Assembly: GCA_963842065.1 (NCBI GenBank)
Contig: CAWJEW010000004.1
Span: forward strand, 186,001 to 250,000
Direction: 5' to 3'
Source of the DNA: CAITWD01 sp963842065
GTDB taxonomy: Bacteria; Actinomycetota; Thermoleophilia; Miltoncostaeales; Miltoncostaeaceae
DNA length: 64,000 bases
The notes under the pieces were generated by a model that searched no databases, was not told the DNA's origin, and saw only the letters and a program-made list of their open reading frames with translations. Below are positions 52,895-63,606 of this stretch, piece after piece. A program made the position numbers and the translations under genes. The stretch's first letter is position 1; every line of letters starts with the position of its first letter.

Positions 52895-54849
52895 CCCGAG
52901 TTCCGCAGTTGATGGTGACGTGGATCGACCGAGATCGGCCGTGGAGGCCGGGATTCCGGGACGTTGTGCAGCGTGTGCGTGTGTGCCCACGCCCAGGGGC
53001 CGGCTGTCGGCGAGAGTCAGGCTGGCTGTAGCGTGGTGATCTGCTGCGGTGGCTGGATGCCGGTGGCGGCGTAGAGCTCGCGCTGGGTGTCGGTGAGCTG
53101 GGTGGTCTGGGCGATCGTGCCGGTCGGGCCGGTAACAGTGACGAGGTGCAGGCGCCCGAGCTCCAGCGCGATGCGTCGCCAGGTCTGGTTGGTCTGGCGC
53201 TCGGCGACGCGGATCAAGAGCAGCGCGAGCCAGGAGAGTAGGACGTGCGCGCGGATGCGGCGCTCCAGGCGGTGGAAGACGGGCCGCAGCTCGAGCGTGC
53301 TCTTGAGGTCGCGGAAGCCACGCTCTGCTTCGAGCAGGTTCTTGTAGCCGAGTGCGACGTCCTCGGCGCTCAGGTCGGGGTCTGAGGTGGAGAGCAGGAA
53401 CTTGCCGTCCAGGCGCTGCTCGGCGGCGATCTTCTGACGGTCGATCCGCAGCCGGCCCGAACGGGTCTGGCGCAGGTAGCGTCCCAGGCTTGGGTGGTCG
53501 CGCAGCGCGCACTCCGCGCGGGTGTGCGCCTCGGCCGCCTTCCGGCTTTTTGCCTTCGCTCGCTGAGCCTCGATGCGCCCCAGCTCGTCCTGCAGCCGCT
53601 GGATGGTTTGCTCGCGCTGGGTGCGCTCGCGCTCTGCCTCGGCGGGGTTGTGACAGATGACGAAGCGCATGGCTGCGTCACCGTCGCCGATCCGGACTTC
53701 CTTGACGCGCAGGTTGTCGCGGACGGTCTGGTAGCGGCCCTGGCGCGAGAGCGCGGCGTGGGCGTCGGGGGAGCCGTCGCGCATCCGCTCGCCGGCGATC
53801 CAGTGCCCACCCGCCCTGGTCAGGTAGCGCAGGTTCTCATCGCTTGAGAAGCCGCGGTCCACGACGGTCACGACCCTGCCCAGCCGCCAGCCGCGCAGGC
53901 CGTCCTTGACCTCGGCGATGACGGACATGTCGTTGGTGTTCCCCGGCCAGCACCACACCCGCACCGGGACTCCCTGCCTGGTGACCGCCAGGCCGATCAC
54001 GATCTGCGGCAGATCCGGCCGGTGGTCCTTGGAGTGGCCGAACACGCGGAAGGCGCCATCGCCGTGCTCTGGTTCGTCGCGCTCAAAGTATGTGCTGGTC
54101 GTGTCGAAGAACAACAGGTCGACCTCGAGGTTCAGCAGATCCGCGCACGCGAAGAACACCGCCTCCTGCACCTTTGCCTGTGCGTCGGCCTCCACGAGCA
54201 GGTCCATCGCCCGATAGGCCTGATCCTCATCCATCCCGGACATGCCGGGGATGTGGACATCGAGGCTGGCCCACTCCGTCGCGGCGAGCTTCGAGCACGG
54301 ATCCAGCGCTCGGTTCGCGACCAGCGCGAACAGTACCCGCTCGACGTCGGTCGTCAAGCGCCTGGGGCCGAGCACTCCTTGGAGCGCTCGATCGACCCCG
54401 AGCATGCGCCACAGCCCGTCCAGCAGCCACACTCCGCCGAGCGGCCGCGAGTCGCTGACCTCGAACTCACCCGGCGCGCCCGGCAGCGGCACCCCGCCGC
54501 CATCGCCGTCGGTGAACCTGGCGATCGACCCCGCCAGCCTGCGCAGGCCCTCCAGGTCGAGCTCATCCTCGCGGCCGAGGTTCAGCAGCACCTCCGCCCG
54601 CGTGACCCCCTCAACGCGGCGGTTGTGCGCCAGCTGCACATAGCGGACCCGCGAGCCGTCCTTGCGCCGCCGCTGCGTCGTCCGCAAGTACATGCCCACA
54701 CCAATACCACACCAACCCGACAAATACGAGAGACACGCCACAAACCGTGTGCCCACGCGTTCCGGCCTTCGGCCAACCCAGACCTCAGTGTTTACGGGCA
54801 ATCCGAGCCGCAAACCCCACTCAAATGCCCATCAACTGCGGAACTCGGG
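52895..54849. mobile_element. IS1634-family insertion sequence, intact
   Basis: Perfect 21-bp inverted ends (CCCGAGTTCCGCAGTTGATG at 52895 and its complement ending at 54849) with a perfect 5-bp target duplication TACCC (52890-52894 and 54850-54854). The element is 1955 bp and is inserted into an IS110 transposase remnant. Confidence 0.93.
53017..54693 (-). CDS. IS1634-family transposase
   Basis: A 558-residue IS4-superfamily transposase of the IS1634 type. It starts MYLRTTQRRRKDGSRVRYVQ and has LLFFDTTSTYFERDEPEHGD (first Asp), RVVTVVDRGFSSDENLRYLT (second Asp) and YKNLLEAERGFRDLKSTLEL (Glu in the YREKW-like motif), followed by RRIRAHVLLSWLALLLIRVA. The frame is open 40 codons upstream of the chosen ATG at 54693, but that extension lacks similarity. 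Ends and frame are intact, so this copy could be active. Confidence 0.93.
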   Translation of the reverse strand: MYLRTTQRRRKDGSRVRYVQLAHNRRVEGVTRAEVLLNLGREDELDLEGLRRLAGSIARFTDGDGGGVPLPGAPGEFEVSDSRPLGGVWLLDGLWRMLGVDRALQGVLGPRRLTTDVERVLFALVANRALDPCSKLAATEWASLDVHIPGMSGMDEDQAYRAMDLLVEADAQAKVQEAVFFACADLLNLEVDLLFFDTTSTYFERDEPEHGDGAFRVFGHSKDHRPDLPQIVIGLAVTRQGVPVRVWCWPGNTNDMSVIAEVKDGLRGWRLGRVVTVVDRGFSSDENLRYLTRAGGHWIAGERMRDGSPDAHAALSRQGRYQTVRDNLRVKEVRIGDGDAAMRFVICHNPAEAERERTQREQTIQRLQDELGRIEAQRAKAKSRKAAEAHTRAECALRDHPSLGRYLRQTRSGRLRIDRQKIAAEQRLDGKFLLSTSDPDLSAEDVALGYKNLLEAERGFRDLKSTLELRPVFHRLERRIRAHVLLSWLALLLIRVAERQTNQTWRRIALELGRLHLVTVTGPTGTIAQTTQLTDTQRELYAATGIQPPQQITTLQPA

Positions 54850-54904
54850 TACCCCTTCCTCAGCCAATCCCCGCCTGAACCCTTGACAAACCCATAGGGA
54901 CACC

Positions 54905-54947
54905 CCCCTCGCCGACGGCGGCGTTACGAAAGGCCATCGGCGAGGGG
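54905..54947. terminator. Strong hairpin at the end of the IS110 remnant
   Basis: A perfect 11-bp inverted repeat (CCCCTCGCCGA / TCGGCGAGGGG) with a 21-base loop, just beyond the IS110 right end. No T run follows immediately; it may be a terminator or part of the IS end. Confidence 0.5.
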
Positions 54948-54996
54948 CGCCCGAAGTCTTGTTGTCAGTCGTCACGCGACTCCTCCTTCGATTTGA

Positions 54997-55272
54997 TTGG
55001 CCGGCCACCATGGCCGCGTAGGTCTTCAGGCGTCTTGTGTCCGGATCGCCGACGCGCCGTGTTGCGAATGCGACACACACGCCGTGGTCCATGGGCTGCG
55101 CGAGAATCCCGGGCAGCGCTACGAGTTCGAGCTCTGTCTGGAGTGCGGTGAGGTCGTGGTCTCCCGGATCCTGAAGGCGAACCCCGGGCTCGTTCGCCTC
55201 GACGTCGGCAACGTCGGCACCGCGCCAACGAGCATGGGCGTGCAATGGCTCATGCGAGGCCTCTCGCTCTAG
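54997..55272 (+). CDS. Small Cys-containing hypothetical protein
   Basis: A 91-residue frame with ADAPCCECDTHAVVHGLREN, then YEFELCLECGEVVVSRILKA. Two CxxC-type pairs, ECD/CLEC, would allow zinc binding. The frame has protein-like composition but no family was recognised, and no ribosome binding site stands out. It could be a chance frame. Confidence 0.3.
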   Translation: MAGHHGRVGLQASCVRIADAPCCECDTHAVVHGLRENPGQRYEFELCLECGEVVVSRILKANPGLVRLDVGNVGTAPTSMGVQWLMRGLSL

Positions 55273-55424
55273 CGTCAGGCGCCGTGCCCCCATGGTGATA
55301 GGACCGATTCAGACCGACTCGCTCGGACCGACGAGATGGCTACGCCAACGCTGTCACTGATGCAACCTTCGCTTGACGTTGGTCCGTCGTGTCTCGGTGA
55401 CGTCGATCACGACGCCACCCGCCC

Positions 55425-55487
55425 TTGCGCCAGTTCTTGCGCCAGTCGGCACCGATTTCGGGCGGATTTGGGCGGTCTTGAGCGGAT
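55425..55487 (+). repeat. Integrase-arm-like repeats next to the tRNA-Ser
   Basis: Two TTGCGCCAGT repeats (starting at 55425 and 55437) are followed by GGGCGGATTTGGGCGG and CTTGAGCGGAT. The layout and part of the sequence match 48752-48814 beside the tRNA-Cys fragment. Likely the end of an element integrated at the tRNA-Ser. Confidence 0.55.
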
Positions 55488-55550
55488 AATCGCGCGACGC
55501 GAGTGAGGCGCGAGATCGCAGCTGTGATGCTGCAAACGGCTTGAAATAGG

Positions 55551-55637
55551 CGGAGGGGGTGGGATTCGAACCCACGGAACGTGTGAACGTTCGACGGTTT
55601 TCAAGACCGTTGCCTTCGACCTCTCGGCCACCCCTCC
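55551..55637 (-). tRNA. tRNA-Ser (anticodon TGA)
   Basis: An 87-nt complete gene read on the minus strand: acceptor GGAGGGG paired with CCCCTCC, D arm with GGCCGAGAGGTC, anticodon stem-loop AACGGTCTTGAAAACCGT (anticodon TGA), a long class II variable arm (GAACGTTC region) and T arm GTGGGTTCGAATCCCAC. The discriminator is G; CCA is not encoded. Its 3' half is repeated at 8565-8626. Confidence 0.95.
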
Positions 55638-55799
55638 GCAGCGCGACGTTCTGGGCGCGCACGATACCCGGCCCGCACGTGCCGCGTGGACACCTCATCA
55701 TTGATGCACGCGCTCTCGTACCGCTTTCGCCAGGTCGGGAGGTCGGCACACGTCACCATCACCGATGCCCGCCGGCTTCGTCGACCGCTGCGGGGCGAT

Positions 55800-57425
55800 T
55801 CAGAAGCCCGAACACGACACACCGATCACCACCAAACCCGTTCCGATGGTGCATGTCGGATGTGCCACCTGGTAGGCCCAGGTGTTCCATAACGTGCCCT
55901 GGTTGACGCTCACCACCGTGAGTTCATTTGGGTTCGGTTGCGGGATCGCATAGTCGCCACGCTCGGGATGCTGGCCGAGATCGGTCGCGCCTGGGATGAA
56001 ATAGCTCGCCGGCAGACCACCGAACAGATCGACCTGAATCGGGGGCCGGCCGGCCGCTTCCCACCAGGCGCGCAACCGATACCCGTCCTGGCCCCAGTCG
56101 ATGTTGCTGTCGGCCAAGTAGTACGAATGACGGCCCACGGCAAACGCATTGAAATACCCGATGCTCCCGACCGGGCCGAGGCAGGTCGCGGTGATTGCCG
56201 CCAGCCCGAGGACTGCGCTCAGGACGAGCCCGACCCGAGGCAGCGCGGCGATCCCAACGGCGGCGGCAGTCCAAAACAGTGCGATGGACGGGGTCACATA
56301 ACGGACCCCGATGTTGATGTGCCCGTACATCGCTCCGCTGAAATAGATCAGCCCGGGGAGCGCGCACCACACCAGTGGTTCATACATGCGGCGAATGCAG
56401 AGCCACGCAATCCCGACGGTAAATGCGATCAATGCCCCGATGGTGGATTTGAGCACAAGGGCTTCCGGAAAGTACGACCAGGTCCCACCAAATCCCGCCT
56501 GGCCGTTGATGTAGTAGAGGCCCGCACTGCCGACATGCCCGACGAGTTGGCCATATGCGCCATACAGCCACGTTTCGGGAACCAGCCAGTTAAAGCCATT
56601 CGGGAGCCAGGCGTGGGCTGGCTCAGAATGCCGGAACGGCGCATACGTCAACGTGAGCAGCACATACGCGACCGCGAGGACCATGGCACTCGAGATCACT
56701 GCCCGACGCAGCCGCTCGCGAGGCGCCCCACCTGAGGCAATCACGACAAGCGCGATCGCGATCGGGATCAAGATGACGGCCGACGCCTTGCTCATCAACG
56801 CGAAACCCATCGCAAGCCCGGCAATCACCAGCCAGCGACGTCGATGGGCTTCCTTCCACTTCCACAGCGACGCCAGGCAAGCGATGAATCCAAAACTCAC
56901 GGCCATATCGACGGACACGAGATGGCCCATCGCCTGAATCGTCGGATCAAACCCGACCAACGCCGCGGCCAGAACCCCGGCGACCGGACCCCCCAACTGG
57001 AATGCCCACCATGCACAGATCACGATCAACGCAAGCGTCACGACCATCGGGAGAATCCGTGCACAAAACGTCAGCCACCGCAGTTGGCTGAGTGTCGGTT
57101 GCCGCGGAAACAGCGACTGGTACGTCGAGTCAACATACGATCCGGCCGTGCACGTCGTGTCAGTGGGAACTCCGGACAGGGCCACTCCGGGGCTCGCGAG
57201 GAGCTTTGCTGCGGCTGGGTCGGTCGGCTCAAGGTCGATCAGACCGGTGTTCACGATGCACGCGGCCGAATGAATATTGAATTCTTCATCGATCGTCATG
57301 CTGTCGGACCACGCACCCCGGACCAGCAGAATCCCCGCGACGACCACGATGACGCCAATGAGCAGCACGGACCACCGCACCCGGTCCCCCGGGATGCGCT
57401 CCAGGACGCCAGATGCACGCATCAT
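55800..57425 (-). CDS. GT39-family membrane glycosyltransferase
   Basis: A 541-residue integral membrane protein of the ArnT/PMT type. The first helix WSVLLIGVIVVVAGILLVRG is followed by SMTIDEEFNIHSAACIVNTG, with the acidic pair thought to be catalytic in GT39. Next come PMVVTLALIVICAWWAFQLG and LVGFDPTIQAMGHLVSVDMA, LAMGFALMSKASAVILIPIA and WLPNGFNWLVPETWLYGAYG. The periplasmic C-terminus includes NIDWGQDGYRLRAWWEAAGR and GDYAIPQPNPNELTVVSVNQ. It would transfer a sugar from a polyprenyl-phosphate donor to an envelope acceptor. It is closely similar to the broken gene at 1-1330 and is intact. It appears monocistronic. Confidence 0.9.
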   Translation of the reverse strand: MMRASGVLERIPGDRVRWSVLLIGVIVVVAGILLVRGAWSDSMTIDEEFNIHSAACIVNTGLIDLEPTDPAAAKLLASPGVALSGVPTDTTCTAGSYVDSTYQSLFPRQPTLSQLRWLTFCARILPMVVTLALIVICAWWAFQLGGPVAGVLAAALVGFDPTIQAMGHLVSVDMAVSFGFIACLASLWKWKEAHRRRWLVIAGLAMGFALMSKASAVILIPIAIALVVIASGGAPRERLRRAVISSAMVLAVAYVLLTLTYAPFRHSEPAHAWLPNGFNWLVPETWLYGAYGQLVGHVGSAGLYYINGQAGFGGTWSYFPEALVLKSTIGALIAFTVGIAWLCIRRMYEPLVWCALPGLIYFSGAMYGHINIGVRYVTPSIALFWTAAAVGIAALPRVGLVLSAVLGLAAITATCLGPVGSIGYFNAFAVGRHSYYLADSNIDWGQDGYRLRAWWEAAGRPPIQVDLFGGLPASYFIPGATDLGQHPERGDYAIPQPNPNELTVVSVNQGTLWNTWAYQVAHPTCTIGTGLVVIGVSCSGF

Positions 57426-57874
57426 GGCGACTACCCCCGGACCCCGCGAGGCGTGCTGCGGAAATCGCGGCGCATCAGCGCGATCGCAGGCGCACCGCGT
57501 GCTCGCGATCCGCGATTACGTATGAGTTCGCCCGGGGATGCACACGCCGTGCCTCACCCGCCGTCCCGTCGCCCCGGACGCACGATCGAGATCACCTCGC
57601 TGGCGGGCCACGCCACACCGGGATACCTGATGGCCACTCACATCAGCATCAATCGGCACCCCCGAACCGCCATATGAGCATCGGGTCACGTCGCGTCGAC
57701 ACCGACGCCACGGGTCATGATGCCGACAACCACGAAGTGCCCCATCCAACGCTCGTGACGCTGCGTGGCGTCGCTCGATCGCATCTGCAACATGTTCAGC
57801 AGCAGGCATCCCAGCGGGCCGGGCCGCGCCCCGCGCGCACGACCGCCGTCTGGCCGCACCGACCGGGTCGCGCG
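57426..57874. other. Intergenic, nothing recognised
   Basis: About 450 bp between two minus-strand membrane glycosyltransferase genes. No gene or repeat was recognised; the promoter of the GT39 gene should be here. Confidence 0.4.
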
Positions 57875-59107
57875 CTACGGGTAGGCGTACTTGATCTGCA
57901 GCACGAGCGCGACGATGAGCACGACGCCGACGCTCGCCAGCCCGTACACCCGCCGACCGGCCCATCGCTCGCTCCACGCCGCGATCGGCCAGATTAATGG
58001 AAACGCCAAGAGCCCGAAGCGCGTCTCGCTCGAGAAGTCGCCCGAGGTGAGCGGCACCACCAGTGCGAGGACGGTGAAGACCACCCAGACGCTCCGCCAT
58101 GAGCGTTCGAAATCGAATCAGGGCCACGACCAGGGCAAACATCGCGACCGTCACGATCAGATCGCGAAGCGGGCCGGTCCAGTAGAGCACCCGCCAGGCC
58201 GGCAGGTGCGGCTTGGACCACGGATAGGTGAACACGTAGTTGATCTCGCTGCCGAACTGCCGGATGGCGCGAGGCCCCGGAGAGTATCGGTACCAGGCCT
58301 GCTGGCCGATGAACGGCAGCTGCCACGACCCGCGCGCGAGCTGCATCCACAGCAGGAATCCGCCAAACACGAGCAGCGCGGGCACCGCCGCGAGCACGGC
58401 ACGGGCAGCGCGCACGCGCCCCGGAATCGCCGGAGCCGTCACGGCGATCATCACGACTAGCAGCGCCACCAGCAATCCCTGGGCGCAGCAAGCACCGACA
58501 GGGCGCTGAGACCCGCCGCCAGCCACCACTTGCCACGCCAGGCGGCCCAGGCAGCACACGTCGCCAGCGCGAGCAGGAGCCCGTCGGTGTAGGCGAGGCT
58601 CTGCGTAGACCGCGGCCGGCGAGAAAGCCAGGATCCAGGTCGCGCGGTCGGCAAACCTCAGGCCGTTGCGATCCTCGGTCAGCGCGTGGAACGCCACCAG
58701 CCCGACAAGCAGCGCCGCGTTGCTGGCGGCCAGGCCCCACACGAACGGATTCGAGGACGTGACGACCCCGATGCGCATGATCGCCGGCAGCAGCGGATAG
58801 AACACGAAGTCGCTGTGGTGGGTGGCGATCCGGCGGTGGCGGTCTGGTACCCGTGCTGGGCGATGCGCAGATACCAGTGGGTGTCCCACCCGCCCAGCAG
58901 CGCCAGCGAGCGCGGGATCCCGGACGTCGGCGCCAGCGGCGGCCAGCCGAGCCAGACCGATCCGATGCCAGCGACGAGGAACACCAGCACCCGCGACAAG
59001 AGCCAGGCCGCCAGCGGGGCGCGCCAAGTGGGGTTCACGCGCGCCAGCGGATTCCAACGGCGCGCGGGAGCCGGCGAGGCGACAGAGCCGATCGTCAATT
59101 CAGGCAT
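57875..59107 (-). pseudogene. PIG-V-like mannosyltransferase, multiply frameshifted
   Basis: Ordered pieces of a polytopic mannosyltransferase lie in different frames. The start is WRAPLAAWLLSRVLVFLVAG, then LLGGWDTHWYLRIAQHGYQT, the WDxxxY motif of the family. The pieces HSDFVFYPLLPAIMRIGVVT, FADRATWILAFSPAAVYAE, SLAYTDGLLLALATCAAWAA, LLVFGGFLLWMQLARGSWQL and TSGDFSSETRFGLLAFPLIW follow, ending VALVLQIKYAYP at 57875. Breaks lie near 58829, 58610, 58483 and 58105. The reconstructed length of about 410 residues is normal. Either decayed or poorly sequenced; the neighbouring glgX and glgE show the same pattern. Confidence 0.8.
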
Positions 59108-59213
59108 GGTGGATCAATAACTTTACATTTTGCTCACAAACGGTTACGCGTCCGACGTCGCCGCCCGTGCAGACGGTGATACTCCCAGGCCGGCGCCGAC
59201 GCGGCGCCGGCGC

Positions 59214-61333
59214 TCAGTCGACGGTATGGCGGCGCAGCACGAGCACTGCCCGCGGCGCGACCCGGACCGGTTCGTGGTGCCGAATGGCGGAGCCCAGATG
59301 CCGTCCGAACAGGCCGTCCGAGCTGAGCTCCAACGTCCAGTCGGTACCAAACTGGTCGCCGGGCAGGCAGTGCTCGACGACCTGATCGGAGGCGTTCATG
59401 ATCACGATGAACGCCTCGTCGTCGACGTATTCATCCTCGGTGCCGCGCCAGTGGATCTCTTCGGCGTTCAGGAACATCCCGAGGCTCCGAAGTCGGAGTT
59501 GGTCCAGTCGTCGTCGGCCATCGCTTCGCCGTCGGCCCGGAACCACCAGACGTCCGGAAGCTGACCCTCGCCGACCGGGCGGCCCGACAGGAACGTCCGT
59601 CGCCGGAAGGCGCGATGGTGTTTGCGCAGTACGATCAGGCGCCGCGTGTAGTCCAGAAGCTGTTGCTGCTCGCCCGACAGGTCCCAGTCGACCCAGGAGA
59701 TCTCGTTATCCTGGCAGTAGGCGTTGTTGTTGCCCTGCTGGGTGCGTCCGAACTCGTCCCGGCGGTGATCATCGGCGTCCCGATCGACAGCAGCAGCGTC
59801 GTCATGAAGTTGCGCCGCTGGCGCGCACGCAACGCACGGACCTCAGGGTCGTCGGTCGGACCCTCGACGCCGCAGTTCCAGCTGCGGTTGTCGTCGGTGC
59901 CGTCACGGTTGTCCTCACCGTTGGCCTCGTTGTGCTTGTCGTTGTACGACACGAGGTCGTTGAGCGTGAAGCCGTCATGGGCCGTGACGAAGTTGATCGA
60001 GGCGAATGGCCGCCGCCCGTCGGCCTGGTACAGGTCGCTCGAACCGGCCAGGCGTGCGGCGAAGTCGCCCACCCGTCCCTGCCCGCGCCAGAAGTCGCGA
60101 ACCTCGTCGCGGTACTTGCCGTTCCACTCGCTCCAGAGGATCGGGAAGTTGCCGACCTGGTAGCCGCCGGGACCGACGTCCCAGGGCTCGGCGATCAATT
60201 TCACCTGAGACAGGACCGGATCCTGGTGAATGACGTCGAAGAACGATGAGAGCCGGTCGACATCAAAGAACTCGCGGGCCAGCGCCGACGCGAGATCGAA
60301 GCGGAATCCATCCACATGACACTCGGTTACCCAGTACCGCAGGGAATCCATGATCAGCCGCAGGACGCTGGGATGCACCGGGTTGAGGCTGTTGCCGGTC
60401 CCGGTGAAGTCCATATACAGGCGCGGGTCGTCGGGCATCAGCCGGTAGTAGGACCGGTTGTCGATGCCGCGAAACGAGAGCATCGGGCCAAGGTGACTGC
60501 CCTCGGCCGTGTGGTTGTAGACGACGTCGAGGATCACCTCGATGCCGGCGCGGTGCAGCGCCTTGACCATGCCCTTGAACTCGGAGACCTGGTGGCCGAG
60601 GACGCCACTTGCGCTGTAGCCGGCGTGCGGGGCGAAATAGCCGATCGAGCTGTAGCCCCAGTAGTTCACGCGGCCGATTTCGACCAGATGGCGCTCGTGC
60701 ACGAAGTGGTGGACCGGCAGCAGCCCGACCGCCGTGACGCCGAGCTCGCTCAGGTAGGCGATCGCCTGATCGGACGCGAGCCCCGCGTACGTGCCGCGCA
60801 GGTGTTCGGGCAGTCCCGGGAAGTTCTTCGTGAAGCCCTTGACGTGCAGTTCGTAGATGATCGTGTTCGCCCACGGGATGCGCAGAAGGTGATCGCCCTC
60901 CCAGTCGAACCCCGAGTCCACCACGACCGATTCGGCACCGCGCCGCGTCGTCGGCGTGGTCGACGCTGAAATCATCGTCGGGGGTGCCCTGGGGGACGTA
61001 CGGCAGCACGTTGGCCGACTCCCAGTCCAAATCGCCGTCGATCGCTTTGGCGTACGGATCGATCAGCAGCTTGTGGGGGTTGAAGCGGTGGCCGAGGTCG
61101 GGCGCGTACGACCCATGGACCCGGTAGCCGTAGCGCTGCCCGGGAGCGGTACCCGGAACGTAGCCGTGCCAGTGGAAGGCGGTCTGGTGGGTGAGCTCGA
61201 GCCGCGTCTCGCTGCCGGCGTCGTCGAACAGGCACAGCACGACCGCCTCGGCGTTCTCGAACAGCGAGAAGTTCGTCCCGCTCCCGTCCCAGGTCGCACC
61301 GAGGGGAAACGGCTCACCGGGCCAGATGTTCAT
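59214..61333 (-). pseudogene. glgX: Glycogen debranching enzyme GlgX, frameshifted
   Basis: An isoamylase-type GH13 enzyme that removes alpha-1,6 branches from limit glycogen. The start is MNIWPGEPFPLGATWDGSGT with a CBM48 domain (NFSLFENAEAVVLCLFDDAG). The catalytic barrel includes IEVILDVVYNHTAEGSHLGP, CHVDGFRFDLASALAREFFD (nucleophile Asp), VKLIAEPWDVGPGGYQVGNF (acid/base Glu) and FVTAHDGFTLNDLVSYNDKH. The C-terminal part, LRSLGMFLNAEEIHWRGTED, ends at 59214. Frame breaks lie near 60950, 59780 and 59490. All catalytic motifs survive, so errors in the consensus are quite likely. The gene faces glgE-treS across about 280 bp. Confidence 0.87.
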
Positions 61334-61616
61334 GTCCGCTCCGGTTCCCGGCGCAAGCCCGCCCGGCGCGTCCGCGACGTCATCGACATTGCGGGTACTC
61401 TGCCCGATCCGGGACCGCGGCCCCCGCCATCAGTGCAGGATGCCCGGGGGCTCGCATGACGCAGGGCTTTGTGGCGATATGTACGCGCCCGAATGACTGC
61501 ACCGATCACCGATCCGAGACCCGCATCGACCTGACCGACTGGCAGAGTTGCGGGAAGTTCCAACCCCGACATCGGCAGGGAACCCTGATCCGCACACCCA
61601 CGACGCCATCGACGCG
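61334..61616. promoter_or_regulatory. Divergent glgX/glgE intergenic region
   Basis: About 280 bp that must hold both promoters. No clear -35/-10 boxes or operator palindromes were identified by eye. Confidence 0.4.
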
Positions 61617-63606
61617 ATGACGAGCCCGCAGGCGCACCCGGACGACCGGACCGCGCGCGGCCGCGTCGTCCTCGAGGACCTGACCCCCGGCGTCGACGGC
61701 GGGCGCTTTGCGATCTCCCGGACCGTCGGCGACGTCGTCAGCGTCGAGATCGATGCGTTTGCCGACGGCCACGACCTGCTCAGCGTGGAGTTGTGCCACC
61801 GACCCCAGGGCGAGGCCGAGTGGACGGCCGCGCCGATGCGCGAGCTCGGCAACGACCGCTGGGCCGGGGAGTTCACCGTGACCGAGCTCGGCGTCTGGGA
61901 GTACGGCGCGCGGGGCTGGATCGACGAATTCGGCACCTGGCGACGCGGCCTCGAGCGCAACGCGCAGGCGGGCAACGACGTCAGCGTCGACATCCTGATC
62001 GGTGCGGCGCTGATCCGTGCCGCGGCGGCCCGAGCAGGCAGGGCCGCTGCCCGGCGCCTGCGCGCCTGGGCCGGCGAACTCGCCGACGACGCGACCCCCC
62101 TGGCCGAGCGGATCGTACGCGCCAGCGACGATCACCTGACCGCCCTGTGCCAGGCACACGCGGACCGGGCCCATCAGACCGAGTGGGACAGGCCGTACCG
62201 CTGTCGCGTCGAGCGCGAGCGCGCGCGCTTTTCGGCCTGGTACGAGCTCTTTCCCCGCTCCGCATCCGCGACGCCAGGACGCCACGGCACCTTCGCCGAC
62301 GTCGCCGCGCGCTTGGACGAGATCGCCGAGATGGGCTTCGACGTGCTGTACATGCCCCCGATCCACCCGATCGGCCGCGTGGCGCGCAAGGGCCGCAACA
62401 ACTCGACCGACGCCGCGCCCGACGATGTCGGCAGTCCATGGGCGATCGGATCCGCCGAGGGCGGCCATGACGCGATCCACCCGGAATTGGGTTCATCGCG
62501 GAGTTGCGGTCGCTGATCGACGCCGCCGCGGCGCGCGGCATCGAGGTCGCCCTCGATCTGGCCCTCCAGTGCGCACCCGACCACCCCTGGGTCGCCACGC
62601 ACCCGCAGTGGTTCCGGGGACGCCCGGACGGCTCGATCCAGTACGCGGAAAACCCGCGCGGCGGGCCCAGGACATCTACGCGTCGATTTCGCGATCGACG
62701 ACTGCCCGCGCTGTGGGATGCGATCGCCGAGGTGGTGGACCACTGGATCGCCAACGGGATCCGCATCCTCCGGGTCGACAACCCCCACGCCAGCCGTTCG
62801 CCTACTCGGAGTGGCTGATCGACCGCGTCCACGACCGCCGCCCGGACGTCATCTTCCTTGCCGAGGCGTTCACACGGCCCAAGGTCATGCGGCGCCTGGC
62901 CAGACTCGGTTCACGCAGTCCTATACGTACTTCGCCTCGCGCGACTCGCGCGACAGCTGGCCGCTACCTGACCGAACTCGCGCAGACCAACGTGCGGGAG
63001 TTTTTCCGCCGAACTTCTGGCCCGACACGCCCGACATCCTGACCGCGTACCTCCGGACCAGCGGGCAGCCGGCGTCATCACTCGGCTCGTGCTGGCGGCG
63101 ACGCTCTCCTCCAACTCGGCGTTATCGGCCGGCTTTTGAGCTGTGCGAGAGCGTCCCCACGGCGCCGGGCGGCGAGGAGTACCTCGACTCGGAGAGTCCG
63201 GGATCCGCCACTGGGAGCGCGACAGCGTCTGGACGCTGCGCGACCTGATCACGCGCGTGACCCGCGTCCGACGCGGCGTCCCGCGTTGCGGCGCAACGAG
63301 TCACTGGTCTTCCGTCCCACCGACAACCCGCCACTGCTGTGTCCAGGACCGACGCCGCGGCCCGAGACCAGGTGCTGTGCGTCGTGACCTTGACCCGCGC
63401 TGCACGCGATCGGCTCGACCGACTGCGGTTGGGACCTCGGCCTCGGGAACAGCCGTTCCACGTCGGAAGACCTCGTCGGCGCAACGCACGCCGAATGCCA
63501 CGGGGCCCACGACTTCATCCAGCTCGACCCGCAAGTCCTCCCGGCGCACATCTTCGCGATCCGCCGCGAGGTGCGCACCGAGCACGACTTCATCTACTTC
63601 ACATGA
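61617..63606 (+). pseudogene. glgE: Maltosyltransferase GlgE, multiply frameshifted
   Basis: GlgE (alpha-1,4-glucan:maltose-1-phosphate maltosyltransferase, GH13_3) extends glucan with maltose 1-phosphate. The N-terminus GRVVLEDLTPGVDGGRFAIS and FSAWYELFPRSASATPGRHG, then MGFDVLYMPPIHPIGRVARK, are intact to about 62480. After that, pieces occur in shifting frames: ARGIEVALDLALQCAPDHPW, HWIANGIRILRVDNPH (nucleophile Asp region), DVIFLAEAFTRPKVMRRLAR (Glu), SRDSRDSWPLPD and the end TEHDFIYFT. At least six indels lie between 62480 and 63500, and a few residues seem missing after IHPELG. Its TGA overlaps the treS ATG by 3 bp. The cluster of small indels suggests low-quality sequence here. Confidence 0.85.

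Larger units (their letters stand above)
52463..54878 (+). pseudogene. IS110-family transposase remnant, interrupted by IS1634
   Basis: The C-terminal transposase_20 domain is readable from about 52470: LLSIPGIGARTGARILTEIG, then DVARFPTPGHLAAYAGLAPV, SRRGNHRLKNALWLSSFCSL and AILCLARRRCDLIHKMVSTG. At 52895 the IS1634 element breaks in. Taking it out with one TACCC copy gives KPAPLPLPQPIPA and a stop at 54876-54878, followed by CTTGACAAACCCATAGGG, the usual right-end sequence of IS110 elements. The N-terminal RuvC-like DEDD half is missing, replaced on the left by IS481 and the sppA gene. Not functional. Confidence 0.83.
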
